A stretch of 64,000 bases of DNA from positions 16,275,501-16,339,500 of the forward strand of contig NC_092191.1 in assembly GCF_043641665.1 (NCBI RefSeq), in the 5' to 3' direction. Made by a program: the position numbers and the translations under genes. This document shows, one piece after another, positions 12,501 through 26,089 of this stretch. Under the pieces are notes generated by a model. The model was not told the DNA's origin. It worked only from the letters and a program-made list of their open reading frames with translations, and searched no databases. The DNA comes from Enoplosus armatus. Its lineage: Eukaryota > Chordata > Actinopteri > Centrarchiformes > Enoplosidae. Within the stretch, counting starts at the first letter, position 1. Each line of letters starts with the position of its first letter.

Positions 12501-15499
12501 GACATTCACAGCCCATTGTCGACTCAAATAAATGATGGAAAATCTGAGTAATAGTGTGATTTTTTGTGACATTGTGTGGATTTTAGTAACAGTGTGTAAT
12601 GATGTTAAGGGGAAGCAGCGCATTCAAAATATAATGTCTCCGCTGTGCCAAAATATTCTTGCCAAAATTAATATGAGAGATTTGAACGCAAGCCTGCATT
12701 TTTAACATTCTTCCTTTCAACATCAATCCTTTGTACCACAGACAACCTGTTTAGTATTTACAATGGACCAGCTGCTTTTGTTGAATGGGGAAAAAAAGAT
12801 TTGGAGTTATCATGTCCATATGAAAGAGTATTACTCACTTTCTAGAGTGCCAAGCCATAAACCTGAAAAATGATCTATCTGAAGGGGCTCACATTCTCTT
12901 TCAATCAGAGATGAAGACACAACATCTTCTAGGTAGCGCAGAGAGGTCAAGTCTGACCACCTGTTGCAGCCAAACAAGCAGCTAATGAAAGTTCAAGCCA
13001 GTTCGCCTCGTCTGTCACATTATCACCAAAGAGAATGAGCTAAACAAACCAACGATTGTAACAACAACATTTAAAGAATACCCAAGGACAAATACAATAA
13101 AGAGGCACTCCCAAGCAATGACATTGGAATAATATCTGTGTGCAGTGGACTTCACAGTGACAGGAGCTGTCAGATCACTGTGACACAGAAGCCCCCTTAA
13201 AGCTCACAGAAGTACACTCGTATTCTTGGAGACACATTCAGTGGAGTCGTACTTGTTTGGATGTTGAATGGTTTTTTTTAAAGGCTTTCTCTAAAGTGCT
13301 GGTACTGAGGACTTTCTCATGCATTGATAATCCAATGGCCCTTCAATGATTCAGCAAGCAGTGTGGGGAGAGGCAGCCAAGAGCTCAAGCTCTTTGGGCC
13401 TTTTTAAAATTTCAGTAAACTAAAGCAGGATTGGAAGCAGCGGGGCCTTTGCAGATACTCATAGTCTCCACCTCTTCAACCTGATCTCCTGAAACAAGTC
13501 GCTGTACCGGATCATTCAAATTACTGATAAGGGAGCAAGACACGGAGGTCTGGCTGGAATATGTGAGTTTACCAACTGATGAGTATGTGTTCACGGCCAG
13601 GCATGTAGCCACTACAAGGAAAAAGTCTGGATTCTTTTTGGCAAAAAGATGGTTACATAACATTTTTTTATAAGAGGAAAATCAAAAGATAATTTAATAA
13701 ACCATGATCCACAGAGTCTTCTGACAGCCAAAGACATCCAATGTGGTTCATCTTTTGATCACTCTGTCAACTGTTTCAAAGTTGCTGTGCTTGACTGATA
13801 TACTAAATAATTGCGGTGGACATTTCAGGGTTCAAATATTTCTTCATTCCTTAATTTAGTAACAAGTGCTGCCTTTGAAAAAAAGGCTGGCACTGATTAA
13901 AGGACTCCTGATAAATAAACTACAATCAATTGGCTGTTTTCTGAGATTGCCTGTTTTCTAAATGGGCTAAGTTTCATACAGTTTAAAATGCCAAGGCTGT
14001 TCTTGTAATGTAACTGAGTGGCACTAGTTACCGTGTATTTTCCACATCTTTGAGTGGGAGCGCACTGGGACATACTATACTCTCACAGAGAGGCCACCCT
14101 CATTTCCAGCGGGGAACAGCAGATATAGTGTATAACAAAAAATGAAAACTGATCAGAAACATTCCATAGCAGGACATTTTGTATTCCACTGCTAAAATAA
14201 TGGAAGCAGAGGGCCAATTAATCAGGCACTTGTTTACCATTCTCAAAGCTCGCCGTGTTCATTAGTCTGCTGAAGCTGCGCTCTATGGGGCTGGAGACAA
14301 CCACAGGAGAGGAGATCCATCTACACGCCGCGGGTGACATCCAGAGATTTACGAGCCAGCGCGTGCCCCACGCCACATTTCCCATCCCCATAAGACAATA
14401 AACGCTTCATTATCATTTTAAATTGCTCCTTTTGTTTCTGGTAACGAACAGAAGTAGCAGCATAACTGAAAACTAAACTGTGGTTCCATATTGCCCTCAA
14501 CACCAATGTCCAATCACCAGCTATGGGATCTGGCTCTAAATATGACGGACAGGATGTATATTCATGTGGAATTTCTCATAAAGAGCTGGAGGGGAAAAGT
14601 CCAGCTGAGCAACAGAATGCATGATTTATATGGCAGAGCAGCTAAACAATTAGTATTTCTGCCATGATTCATGAAACTATTAATGCATTGTACATTTTTT
14701 TGGAATAAGACACGATAAAACAAGATAACTGGATAGCCTGGCGAACGAATAAAATGAACATGCAGAAAGTGACCAAAAACGCAGATAAAAAACATGAAAT
14801 CTGTCGAAATCTAAACAATTGTAGAGAGAAGCATGTAATGAATAAAGAGCGCAATGAATCGTGTAGGACTTGAATGGATGTTCCTTTTCTTGAGAGGAGG
14901 AGAGAAAATGCTCCTGTCTTGTCAGCAGGCCAGCTGCATTGATGATCATTTTCCACAGCCCATTTCCTCACTTAGTCATCTGAACAGCACAAAGGAGCAG
15001 CAGAAGGTGTGAATTACCAAAGAGAAGTAAAGAAGTGCAGTGAGACAGGGACAGCCAAAACGGCTACCTCATGCTTAAGTAAGCCTTCCTGTTTGTCTTG
15101 CAGAACAGGACATTTTCCTCTGACTAAATAGAGTTCAGTGTGGGCTAAAGTCTGTGTGTGAATAATGAATAATTCAGGTTGGAGGTGAGTGGGATCAGTT
15201 CCTAGTATGCGGGGGAGATTAGCCACTGGTGGCCCCTGACAGATGGAGGCCTTACAGCCCAATGCAACACAGACCCAAGAGAATATCAGGTGTCACCTCA
15301 TTACACACTTCATAGACTTTTTCTACTTCCAATGTTACCTTCTCTGATTGGGATAACTGGGGCAACTCCAAAACAACCAAAAAACATTGCTGTTGTGGAA
15401 TACAAATTTAATCAGAAAGCTTTTAATTTGACTTTTCTGCCAATACATTTGCAGTTATTGTTGCATCAACTTTCTTTTCTGTGGTTTGGTAAGTCTAGC
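9549..15499. other. Intronic sequence, possible regulatory blocks
   Basis: No supported gene. A run of 12 C lies near 10405-10416. The blocks around 9850-10180, 10430-10700 and 14170-14400 are less AT-rich and contain TAAT/ATTA homeodomain cores, which makes them candidates for conserved non-coding elements. Conservation could not be tested. A minus-strand frame at 9850-10140 (96 codons) sits in such a block. Confidence 0.5.
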
Positions 15500-15518
15500 A
15501 AAAAAAAAAAAAAAAAAA
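15500..15518. repeat. Poly-A tract (A19)
   Basis: Nineteen consecutive A followed by TAAATAAATATG. It could be the tail of an old retroposon inserted in plus orientation, but nothing upstream resembles a SINE or LINE I recognise and no flanking duplication was found. Confidence 0.95.
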
Positions 15519-16322
15519 TAAATAAATATGTGTTTTATTTTTTTGTTCATTTATTTTTGGATATTGTCAAAAGGACTTCGCTCAGTTTTCACAGGGCTGC
15601 AGTGAATACAGAATCAGTTTCAAGGGGTTTGGCTTTATCTGCTATTAAATGGGTTGCCTTTTCCACTAAAAACACTTGTTGGAATTGTCTAGTTTTAAAA
15701 GGGAGTCATTTATTCAATATGAAATGTGAAGGGGGTTTTATTCAGAGAGAAAAATGAGATTCTCTCTTTTCATCAGGCTCAACTGACATATCATGGACAA
15801 TTGGAGCCAATGAATGGGGTAAGCTTCATATTTTCTTCATTGCCACATTGATGTTACTTACAGGCTGCACTTCTGACTCCTCTGACTCCTCATTGCCACA
15901 ATCAATACGTTTTTGTATAAACTCTAAGCTGGATATTTTTCTCACCAAATATGCACTGGTTGAATTGTTACTACTAAAAGTAGTGATGAGTTTGCAAACT
16001 CTCCCTCCCTCTCTCATGCCTATCTCTGCCTATCATTATCTCCATCCACATCCTCCTCCTTGCAGAGCTTCAGGCTAGATTTACTATGGCCTGCTAACCC
16101 AGAAAGAAAAAATCTGGATGTAAAGGATTGATAGTGTTTCACAGTTTATTTTGTCACTAGTGACTTAAAAATTACAGAGGTTACTTTCCTAATTCTTACA
16201 ATAAAACTTCTTAGTATTCCCAATCTAAGAATTTCATAAATGTTGCCATTATCATGTTAACTGCATTCAGAGTTCTGCCGCTGACTTCACTGTGGAGCTA
16301 ACTGGTGTGATGTACATTGACA

Positions 16323-16324
<2 letters not shown>
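15519..16324. other. Intronic sequence between poly-A and (GT)n
   Basis: No supported gene. A minus-strand stretch 15862-15955 has a strong donor and an acidic, coding-like frame but a weak acceptor. The frame of 155 codons that crosses the poly-A tract on the plus strand (15290-15757) encodes a Lys run and is taken as chance. Confidence 0.55.

Positions 16325-16391
<67 letters not shown>
16325..16391. repeat. (GT)n microsatellite, about 33 units
   Basis: Uninterrupted GT dinucleotides over 67 nt. It is the longest perfect repeat in the window and is likely polymorphic in length. Alternating purine-pyrimidine tracts of this size can adopt Z-DNA. Confidence 0.99.
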
Positions 16392-16393
<2 letters not shown>

Positions 16394-19300
16394 CTGCAGC
16401 TCAGATAACTAACTGACTACATTTTCAACACTATTATCATGACTACAAAAAATAGAACAATAAAGCCCAGACTGAAAACACCAAGATTTATTCTTCTAAT
16501 TTTGCCTGTATGACAGCTACTTGTCCTTAAGTATTGCAATCTGCAATATATTCTTTCACAAAAAACTTTTGTACATGTTTTGTTTGGATGTCTACTGGAC
16601 TGGGCTAATATTCCTCAGAAATCTAATCTAATAAGAATCTAATAAAAAGACAAATGTAGCAGCCACTGGCTGTTTCACTTTTATGTCAGATTTTGCTAAA
16701 TTGAAGACAGCACCAGTCAGTCTTGATTCTTGCCTGGTAATTGACGCTGACTGCCATAAATTGGTAACAGACCAGTTAAGTGTCACGTTAACTTCCACAT
16801 TAATTGTTTCAGTGGGATAAGAAGTCCTGAGTGATCAACAGTCAATGTGACAGGCTGCCTGTATTAAACCAAGAGACTTGATGTGCTACAAGTGAGAATT
16901 ACCTCGCCACGGCAGAATAACATCTCCTGGTGAGACATCCTGGGGTGCTGCAGCTAAAGTGAAAAGGACATTCTGCTTTATGCTACCATCTTATCACTAT
17001 AAATGGGACACATCTCAAGTGCGTATAAGATGCATTAAGACTAAAATGTCTGATCTGACAGGAGATTGAGCCTGATCCTTTAATTGTAGTTTAGTATATA
17101 TCACCTAAACACCCAGTGGTCATTACAGGGCTGAGTTTAGCTAAATTGATGGCCAGAAGACTGGAAACCTACCCATTAATTTCCAAGGTCATGTGGTATG
17201 ACTACGACAAAACAGAGAGCACATCCCCATGTGAAACACAGTCATACATTCACATACAAAACATGCACACACCCACACATACATGTACATACTGTTGAGA
17301 GGTTTTCTCTCACAGCAAAACCTGCATCTCTTCTGTGGGGATCAAAACAGGACTAGTTTAAATTCTATTTCAGGTTTCCATCAAATGCTGGCAGGTCTAC
17401 AGTCTGGCTGTGGCACCGAAAGACTCGTGTAAAATCAGGTCACGTGCACAGCCTCACCTGTTCACATGAACAGCTGCGATACACATCAAGTAATACTAAT
17501 ACTCTCTGAATCCAATGGTAGGAAACAATTCAAGAACACACTTTAAAATGTAACATAAGGCATTGGAGGAGACTTGAAATAACATGGTGGGTGCTGCCAG
17601 GTGTCACAATGTGATTAAAATGAAGTAGTATGGTCTGGTATACTTTATAATTGATATTTACATAGATACATGCATGCACATGTGGGAGGAAAACAACATA
17701 GAGAGGAAACAGCGACCTATGCCTCTCATGTTCACAAGTGTTATGTAATGAAGATTACAATGACAAAACAGGCTAAAAGAGACCTGCTATCAAAGTTCCT
17801 CTTAGCAACATCCTATGGGGGAAAACACACAAATTATCTACGTAGTTGTTACAAACATGATGATAGCTGCTGGTCCTTTCCAATTCCAATGGAAATCAGC
17901 CACTTCAACAAGCTTATCAGGCCACCGGCAGCACTTAATTGCTCCAGGTTTGTTTCATCCAGGCCTCTCTTTTTGTTTTGCCTATTCCGACTTTCCTGAT
18001 GAAAACTGAAGCAACCCACATCAATTTACCATCTGGCATGGTTTCAAGTCAGTGGACAAAACGCAAAACAAAAAAATCCAGAGTGTTTGATGTGTTGCTG
18101 GGTGGGTTGAGGTTAGAAAGAAAGAGACATTGAAGAAAAAAGCTTGGTCCTAACAGGACTGATGTTAGCACTGAGCTGCATTTAAATAATTAAGGGCACC
18201 ACAAGGGAAAAAGACCTCAGATGCACTATGAAATTCATTAAGCCTTCTGCTATCTAAACATGGCATTAATCAGAGCTATATTATAAAACTAATAGAAGAC
18301 TCCTTTCAAGAGTCTTATCTTTAGAAAGTTAATGAAAGATATGCTTTAAAAAAAACAGAAGGGAAAAACTGCATCCATCACCAGGCAATCCTCTCCATGA
18401 ACCTGCTGGTAAACTGTAAATGACCTCCAAATGATGACAGCGGATAAGCCCAGAACAATATGACTGCCATGTTTACCTGCCTGTCTTTTTCTGCCGTGTC
18501 AAGCCGTGAGCTGCCACCGGAGGCCTGACTGACAAAGGCCCTGCAGGGTGGGGAGGGGGCTGAATAGGCTGAGCGATGGATGCCCTATCCATCATGGCGG
18601 CCCTTGCTGGTGGGCTAAGGAGCCGACATGTGGTGGTGAGGGAGAGGTGGTCAGTAAGGAGTCAGCACTCTTTGACTACTCCAGATCCATCATCCAGACA
18701 AGAGCAGCACAGCATCTGTCTGTGTGGTGACAGCCAGCAGAATGGCTTCTTCCACTCTGGGCAAAGAGCAATGTGCTGACCAGGAAAAGAAGGTTGTGAA
18801 AGGGCCGGTCAGGATGATATCGTTTAGAGGATTTGGGGAATCAACACTATCAAAGAGAACGTTATGGAGTAGGACCCTGTGTTGCCAGATAGAAGGAAGA
18901 AGCCATCTTAGGAGATACAAGATTATTTTTTGCTTGGGGAGGGCGGACTATAAAACTATAAATTGTATCTCAGAAATGGGAAAAAGCTCAAGTGAAAATT
19001 TGAAGGTTTAAACTTACCTAATAAAATGATTAAGACGGTACCAATAACAGTGTTAATTCAGTTTAAGCACCTATTCATGCATATACAGGCAAGAAATTGA
19101 TGACTCAGCGATGATTATGACCACATAAAGCAACGCATCAATAGACCAGCATGACAGAGCAAGAGAAAGATGGTGCCACATACAGGTTAAGAGAAAAGGA
19201 TCAATCTAGAGAGATGGATAGAGAAAAGAGAGGGAGGCAGAGGACACATGTGAGAGAAAGTTCACATGCATGAGAGTTCACAGTGGGTACCAACCTCCTG

Positions 19301-20642
19301 TAGTTCTGAAGAATTAGAGTCATAGGGAAAAATCAGCAGGGGCACAAATGCTGGTCTTGTTATATAATATATCAACACTAAAAGGAAAAAAAAAAGAAAA
19401 TGTTTGTTCTTGCCAGTTCAGGTGGAGTGTGACAACTCAAGTCATTTTATTGTTGTGCAACCGATCAGAACAATGCTTTACTTCAACAGCCGAAGCTGGC
19501 ATTTCACAAAACCACAGAGCTGGTGAACTCAAAACCTCTGAAGACACTTAAAAACAATTGTGTTTCAGTCTTTATGTCATTGCTTGTCAGGAGTAATGCC
19601 TTGTCATCAGCTATTTTCAGAGTAATCTGCAAGCGTCTAATCTGTGCACACTGATGTAGTTTGTGACCCTGCAGCGCTCCGACAGAGCACTCTGTCTTTT
19701 TAACTGCACTGCCTTGTTGGCTTGGGAGGTGGATTTGTTCACCAACATGCAGGGAATGCTAAACACACCAAAACTCTAAGGTCAAGTCGCAGAGAAGACC
19801 TATTAGGACATGAGCTAGTTAAACTCTGACACTCTGCCCCTCAGCCCTGACCCTCACCGGCAGGATGCTTCTGATAAGACTAGTTTAGGAGCACTCCACA
19901 CATTGTTAGGGAAAGGAGCAGGGAAGGGAAACAGAGCTACATTGAGACTTTAGTGGCTTTGAGTTTTATAGGAGCAGCTGCATAAAGCCAAAGTATTTGT
20001 GGTCTTGTTATTATCTGTTATCCATCCAACTCAAACCAAACATTCATGCACTGTTTAACTCTACATTTTTACTAAAAGAGAAGTAAATAATCTGTTACTG
20101 AGATGTCTGCTTTGCTAAAAACCTCACCTATCTAAGACCAACACAGGTGTCAGCTCATTAGACGGAGCGAGCGGCTTGCACAGAAAGGTATTTTATAGGC
20201 AATCCTCTCCTGCAAAAGAACAAAGACCACAGAGAATACAAACCTAATTGCATCACTCTAACATGACAAGAGGCAGATATAGAAGCCTGCAGTCATACAA
20301 CTCAGAGGAGAAAGAGAGAGGAAAAAGGGAGAATGAAATCATTTTCATGCACATGACGCAAGGGGATCTAGTATTCATGAACAGGGATTACCTTGTGCTC
20401 TGTCATTGTGGAGTGATAGCAGGAGAGATGCGTTTTCGTTTTTCAGTGCAGAAAGCGGGCAGAGATGAGACAACCACTGGGATGCAGCTTGTGTTTTGCA
20501 GACACAGATACAGGTCGTACACTGCACCCTTTGACAAAATGAATCACTGAAAAACACCCCCAAAAGCACCTGAATCCAATACAGAGAAACATGGCTGGAT
20601 GCCAGGCTCACAAATCCAGTGTAAATAACGCACGTTGTTTCT

Positions 20643-20644
<2 letters not shown>
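16392..20644. other. Intronic sequence, no gene seen
   Basis: Unremarkable AT-rich sequence with a somewhat more G+C-rich stretch at about 18480-18900 that contains several short overlapping frames on both strands. None has a recognisable product or a matching splice-site pair that I trust. Confidence 0.55.

Positions 20645-20688
<44 letters not shown>
20645..20688. repeat. (CA)n microsatellite, 22 units
   Basis: A perfect CA tract of 44 nt. The long His-Thr / Val-Cys runs in reading frames across it are translation artefacts of the repeat. Confidence 0.99.
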
Positions 20689-20692
<4 letters not shown>

Positions 20693-23600
20693 ACTCATGC
20701 AAAGAGCCTGAATAAAAAAAATGCAAAGAAGAGGAATCTTCTGGAAAAGCTAACAGGGAATGACGGCATGAAAATGTCCGTCACATTCGCAGGAACACAC
20801 AGGGTGGAGCTGGGTGTATGTGCTTGAATGTGTCTGACAAGTGTGTGTGTGCAATCTGAACCATAGTATTAGTCTAACCTAAATCAACAGATCCAGTCAT
20901 GCTGCAGGTATCATTTAGCAGTGAGGGCACTGTGCCTTTGAGATTTGCAATCTTCTGTTGATTGGAGCACTATGAAAAGTTGCTCACATAAGCTTCAAAC
21001 CAAACTCCCAACACTGCCTAAACTGAGAAGGCACAGATATGCTGCTATTGTCAGTGTTTCCACTTCTGAACAAAAGATTAGTTGCTTTGCGGAACAGAAA
21101 ATGAGTCACATCAGACTGTGACGATTACTAACTGAGTGACAATTAAGGGAGAGACAGTTATATCTCACAGTACAATCGAGAATCAGAATCTTTTTTACTC
21201 CATGTTAGCACGTCATGCACTGCACAGTGACTGGCAGCTGTGGTGTATTTGAAGCAAAGAGTTTCACTGCATCCCAGTTTTTTCCCCATATACTAATATT
21301 AACCATGTTTTGAAAATGTATTTATGCACCAGAAAAAGGAAAAATAAGTAAATGATAAAGTGCCAACATTCCTACTTAAATTGCCAGATTTATGATTGAA
21401 GTGTTAATGAACACTGTCCCACACTGTAACACAATCAAAAGGGAGGAAAAGTAAGAGAAATTACTGCCAATTTCAACTTGGCTGCTAACTTAGCTAGTAT
21501 ATCAGCAATTAAATTTAATTACTTAGTTAAATCCACCAATTGCTGCAGGACAGATAATCATATTGTGGTAGTGTTTCATGAGAATCTGTGTTTTGTTAGG
21601 TACTGAGTTCGACAGTATATCATTGCATCATTTCCTGTTGGCAGGTTATAGGTTAATTTCTGGAATAACTGCCAAAATGGAGATAAGCACAAAGTATGAT
21701 GACACTTTATAGTATTAGTTGGGACACACTCATTGTCTTCTTAAGCTAGAGTTGTAACCTTTTGTTCTCTTTTTTTATTAAGCGACTTAGACGACGAAAA
21801 GAACCTCAGGCGCAACCTGAAAATAAATGAGTTGGCTCCCACTAATTGAGCAGTAATCGTAAAGTGCCGTTTGTTTCTGTTGAAGAAACATCATTTGCTG
21901 ATAAACATTTTTCTAATCACAGCTGCTGCAGGCGCTGCTTCCCTGTTTAGTGCCAAGGTGACCCGAACAAAGAACGAAATAATGTGACATGAAATAGGGA
22001 CGCTGCCAGGAGCAAAATGGCCTGTCACGCTTCCTCAATATGAGGAAATGATGAGTGCTATTTTGCAAATAAATCTGGCGCCACTACTATTAAAAAGGTG
22101 GAAAACAATCGATAGCTTTTGCACAATGCATTTGTGTCATTGCTAACTAGCAACTGGTATATATATGTATATGAGCGAGCAGACGCAAGCAGTTTCCCGT
22201 CGTGGTGATTATGAGGTGAGCATATCTCATAAAACTTGTCTTGACAAACTAATTGATCACAGCAGGGGGTATAATAAATGCTTTACACAAACTTAGAAGA
22301 AGTATAGCAAGGGACCTTTGCATTGTAGCTTAATTTAATTACAAAGGATAATCAAATTAGACCTGAAAAAGTAACCCATCTTATTATAATCGCTCCCTTC
22401 TTACTTTTGGCCTTGCAACTTGGCTAATGAAGTTACACTTCTCAAAGTGTCCCTGTGGGTCAAAATAAACGTACCTGTCAGAAAGCAAGTTGACTTACTT
22501 ATTAAGCGGAAAACGGAGTGCTAGCACGATAAAGGCAACAACATGTAAAGACAGCTTTATCTGCCCCCGCTGTTGCTACTTCACAATACCCTTCATGCGA
22601 TCTGCGGTTCATTTTTTCAGCACATCCAGCACACGGACCCAGTCCCCACCCATCCACCTGCTGTGTATACAATTTTGATTAATGGTTTTATTCAATGAGT
22701 GAAGGGGAGATTATTTGTCAGATTTCTGTCTATATAAGCGAGAGGAAAAGCTAGTCAGAACTTAGCCATCAGGCGCCTCATTTGCAGAAGTGATCTGGGC
22801 CTCCAGATCCCCAGGCTCTGAGTAGTCGTGGCTTTGGTAGAAGCCAAATGAGAAATGTCATTAAGTGGGTCTCATCATCAAGTGATGCCATTCTCTCTCC
22901 TTTACACACAAGCGTGACACATACACACGCACGCCCACCGACAGACACCCACAGACTTTACTGCCCCTAACAGGATGCACTTCGACAGACAGTAATGAAA
23001 GTGTCTCATTCACGATTCCAATCAAAAGCTCATCAATCACAACTTGCATCTAAAAAAGCCTCACACACTCCCTGCTCTTGGTGAAAAAAGGTGAAAGGAG
23101 GGAGCCTTAGTGCAAACCTGAGCTAAATTTAATCATGTGCTATCAAAAACAAACAGGCTGCCAGGATAAAGGCAGAGCCCCACAGAACAACTACAGTTTA
23201 CTAAACCTCATTATTGCAGTCATTGGAATGAAGCTGTTTTGGTGATAGCAGACTATTGGATGTGGAGAGGATAAAGGGAATGAGCATATGAATCACACAT
23301 TCCTAGATTTCTAATCCACTTTCAGTTCTAGTATATTTGAAAATATATACATATTTAAAAATATGTTAAACTAGCCCTATTAAAGGTGAAAATAAAGGCA
23401 ATATTAAATATGTGTGTGCATCTGTGTGTTTGTGTGTTGATAGTCACACCAAATGACTGTACGAAAAGCACATATGCTGCCACATACAGTATAACTTTGT
23501 GCATAGACAGCAGCTTTGTTTTGTTTATTTCTTCACACCTCACACCAGTGGGGGTGCAATATGAAGGAGGCAACTGTAACCAACTAGAAATGCCATTGAC

Positions 23601-24303
23601 TAAAGCAAACAACAATATTGGCTACAATGAATAAGAAACAGAAATAGCTGAAGGCAATTCAGGATTTAGAAGCCACTTTACAGATTTGAAAAAAGGCAAT
23701 GAATCACAATATGATAGAAGCTTCTGGGTGGTCAGCGAGGACAGAGTCACGAGGAATGAAATGAAAACCCCGCCTTCTGAGTTGTTAAAAAAAAGTGCAA
23801 AAAAGTGCCTGGATTGTGTGCTTGGCTCGTGAAAGGCACCTGAGAAGAGTGAAGACTGAATATATCTGTCTCTGGAAGTTCAGGTTTTGACTGTCCACAT
23901 GCCTTAATGACAATATGTCAAGCTTGGGATTGCTTCGATTTAGCGAACGCTAGCTATTACAATTTGAATGTAACATTATGTGTTAACGCTATTTTCCATG
24001 GAGTCTAACATTAGCTAGCGTTTTTGTTATTCCTAATTCCACTTGTATAATGTTGCTGATGTCAGGGCTCTGGGACTACTCATTGCAGACGATTATAACA
24101 TAAGTTGAAATCCTCAGCCAAAGTGCCAACTCAACGTTAACATTAGCCTCTGATGGTTCCATTTTCTTTATGCTAAGATAATATCATAAAGGCAACAATT
24201 TGCTTTTGGATACATTTTTACTAGCTACCCCCAGAGCCCCCTAAGGGGTTCACATCTTTGTCACCTATTGCAGCCTTGATGAGTTTACATCCCTGATTCT
24301 ATA
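20689..24303. other. Intronic sequence with a candidate enhancer-like block
   Basis: There are no genes. The interval 21780-22120 is repeat-free and dense in recognisable transcription-factor words: ACTAATTGAG, GATAAACA, CAGCTG, CCAAGGTGACC, AACAAAG and TTTGCAAATAAAT. Around 23340-23370 there is a short AT-rich inverted stretch. Confidence 0.5.
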
Positions 24304-24670
24304 CACTCAGTGTCCACTTCATTAGGTACACTTGTACAGTCTAATGCAATCCAATACAATAGTCTACCATCATGATGCCTATAATGTTTTGCTGGCACTG
24401 TCATAGAGGTGTTAAATTATATGTTTCAGAATTGAGGACATAGCTAGTGGAGTTGTACTGGACTGCATTAAACTGAGGTGCATTCAATTGTTTGTCCTCC
24501 CTTTTACATTCATGAGGAGGGCAGAGTATTAGAAACACCTCTAAATATAATACAGTCCATTAAACTGGTTTTTTTTTTTTAAATCAATAATCAACATATA
24601 GTTGAATTAAGCTGTTGTATTAGATTACATTAGATTGTACAGGTGTGACTAATAAAGGGGCCACTACGTG
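24304..24670. mobile_element. Fold-back MITE with 59-bp inverted termini and TA duplication
   Basis: The left end 24304-24362 (starting CACTCAGTGTCCACTTCATT) and the reverse complement of the right end 24612-24670 (starting CACGTAGTGGCCCCTTTATT) match at 47 of 59 positions. The element is flanked on both sides by TA (24302-24303 and 24671-24672), which fits a TA target-site duplication. The interior of about 250 bp has no transposase ORF and includes a short poly-T run near 24571, so the copy is non-autonomous. The terminal motif ...CCACTTTATTAGGTACACCTGTACA... is one I recall as a dispersed repeat in fish genomes, but I do not assign a superfamily. About 20% divergence between the two arms suggests an old insertion. 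Confidence 0.88.
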
Positions 24671-24672
24671 TA

Positions 24673-26089
24673 CAGTCTGTATGGATAGTGAATTCAGTCA
24701 AAAGTTAATTTGACAGAGGGATTCCAGACGATTTTCTGCATGTATGATTTTCCATTTTCCATTTATATAGAAGAAGGCAGAATATTTAGTTAATGAGAAA
24801 GTAATTCAGTACTACTGTTGCTCAAAGTGGCTATTATAACAATTACCATCTCTAAAGCTCCAATCTGAAGGAGATTGGAGGCAAGCCCAGGCAAAGGTCT
24901 GCAATAATGGTTTAGACAAGAGCACTGTATGACTGTCTTTCTGCCCCTCTTACTCCCAGCATGTGAAAACACATATTGTGGGCAGCACTTTCTCTATTTT
25001 GACTTCTGTTCTTTTATAATGGAAGTAAAAAATACAAAAAAAACAGTGGACAATAAAAAAGGAATTGAAAAGTCCACTCACCCACTTACATTGGGCGATA
25101 GAGAAATGATCATTTATTTTGCTATGAAACCTCGGGAGTTAGAAACAAACATTATCCATAAGTAACACCATTATTCCTTGCTGCACCCCAGAACTCTAAA
25201 GCCAAGAAAACTCTTCACCGATAATTCCCTTGGTGAAGAAATCTGGCATGAGAACAACCTGTGATGGGAAGGGCCAAAGTTTGTCTAATACATCATGGGC
25301 AGTGTTGGACACATCAGGCCTTATTGTTAATCACACCATTAAATCAGGAGGCATGGCTTATCCCTTTCAGTGTGAAAAGGTACTTTGGTAGTTTTAGAGT
25401 GCTTGTTTGATGACAATGCAATCACGGATGAAATGCCACGATAAAGAACAACACTGTGCAGGTGAGAAACTATACAGCGCAGGTGCACAGGAAAGGTAGC
25501 AAAAATCTTATTATTACTATTATTTAAAATACTTTTACAGCTGTTACTAAATCCCATTAGAACATTGTAAAAACACACTTAAAATCAATGGATAAACACC
25601 AATTGTACATACAGGTTACAATAAATACATAGGCTACAGCATGTCCTTTATAAACCTGGGTATTGAGCTTCAGTGATGTTTTGAGCAATTAATGAATTGT
25701 GATCATTGCACAAAATATTAAAAACTGTCATGTATCGCTTTTGGCACCAAATGCTTGCTTTGTCTTTTTTACTTATTCTTTGATCAGATATTGGCTGCTT
25801 TAATGCCATTAATTTCTCATTTCACAGTGTACAATGCTAACCAGCCCTAATCCTGTAATAAACTAGAAACTCAAACATCATATGTATGATAACTGTCTGA
25901 TATAATATGTATAATATATGTCTAGTCACAGTACAGACATTTTATTTATTTATTTATTTATTTATTTTACCACACCTTGCCTTTCAGGGCTTCCATAATG
26001 CAGGCCTATAAAGACTGAAAGGTTAAGGGCATGAAAGTCTTACTTTTTCAGCACAGGAAGAAAGAAAATGCATTGCGGAAGATGCAAAA
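24673..26089. other. Intronic sequence between the MITE and the G-rich minisatellite
   Basis: No gene seen. It contains AT-rich sequence leading into the (TTTA)n tract at 25941. Confidence 0.6.
25941..25969. repeat. (TTTA)n microsatellite, about 7 units
   Basis: Tandem TTTA tetranucleotides over 29 nt, preceded by an AT-rich stretch with ATGTATAATATATG-type sequence from about 25880. Confidence 0.97.

Noticed and set aside
15290..15757. 155-codon plus-strand frame, the longest in the window
   Set aside because: It runs through the A19 tract, giving a Lys run, has no recognisable domain and has AT-driven composition. Chance frame.
20544..20827. Frames with long His-Thr or Val-Cys repeats
   Set aside because: Translations of the (CA)n microsatellite.
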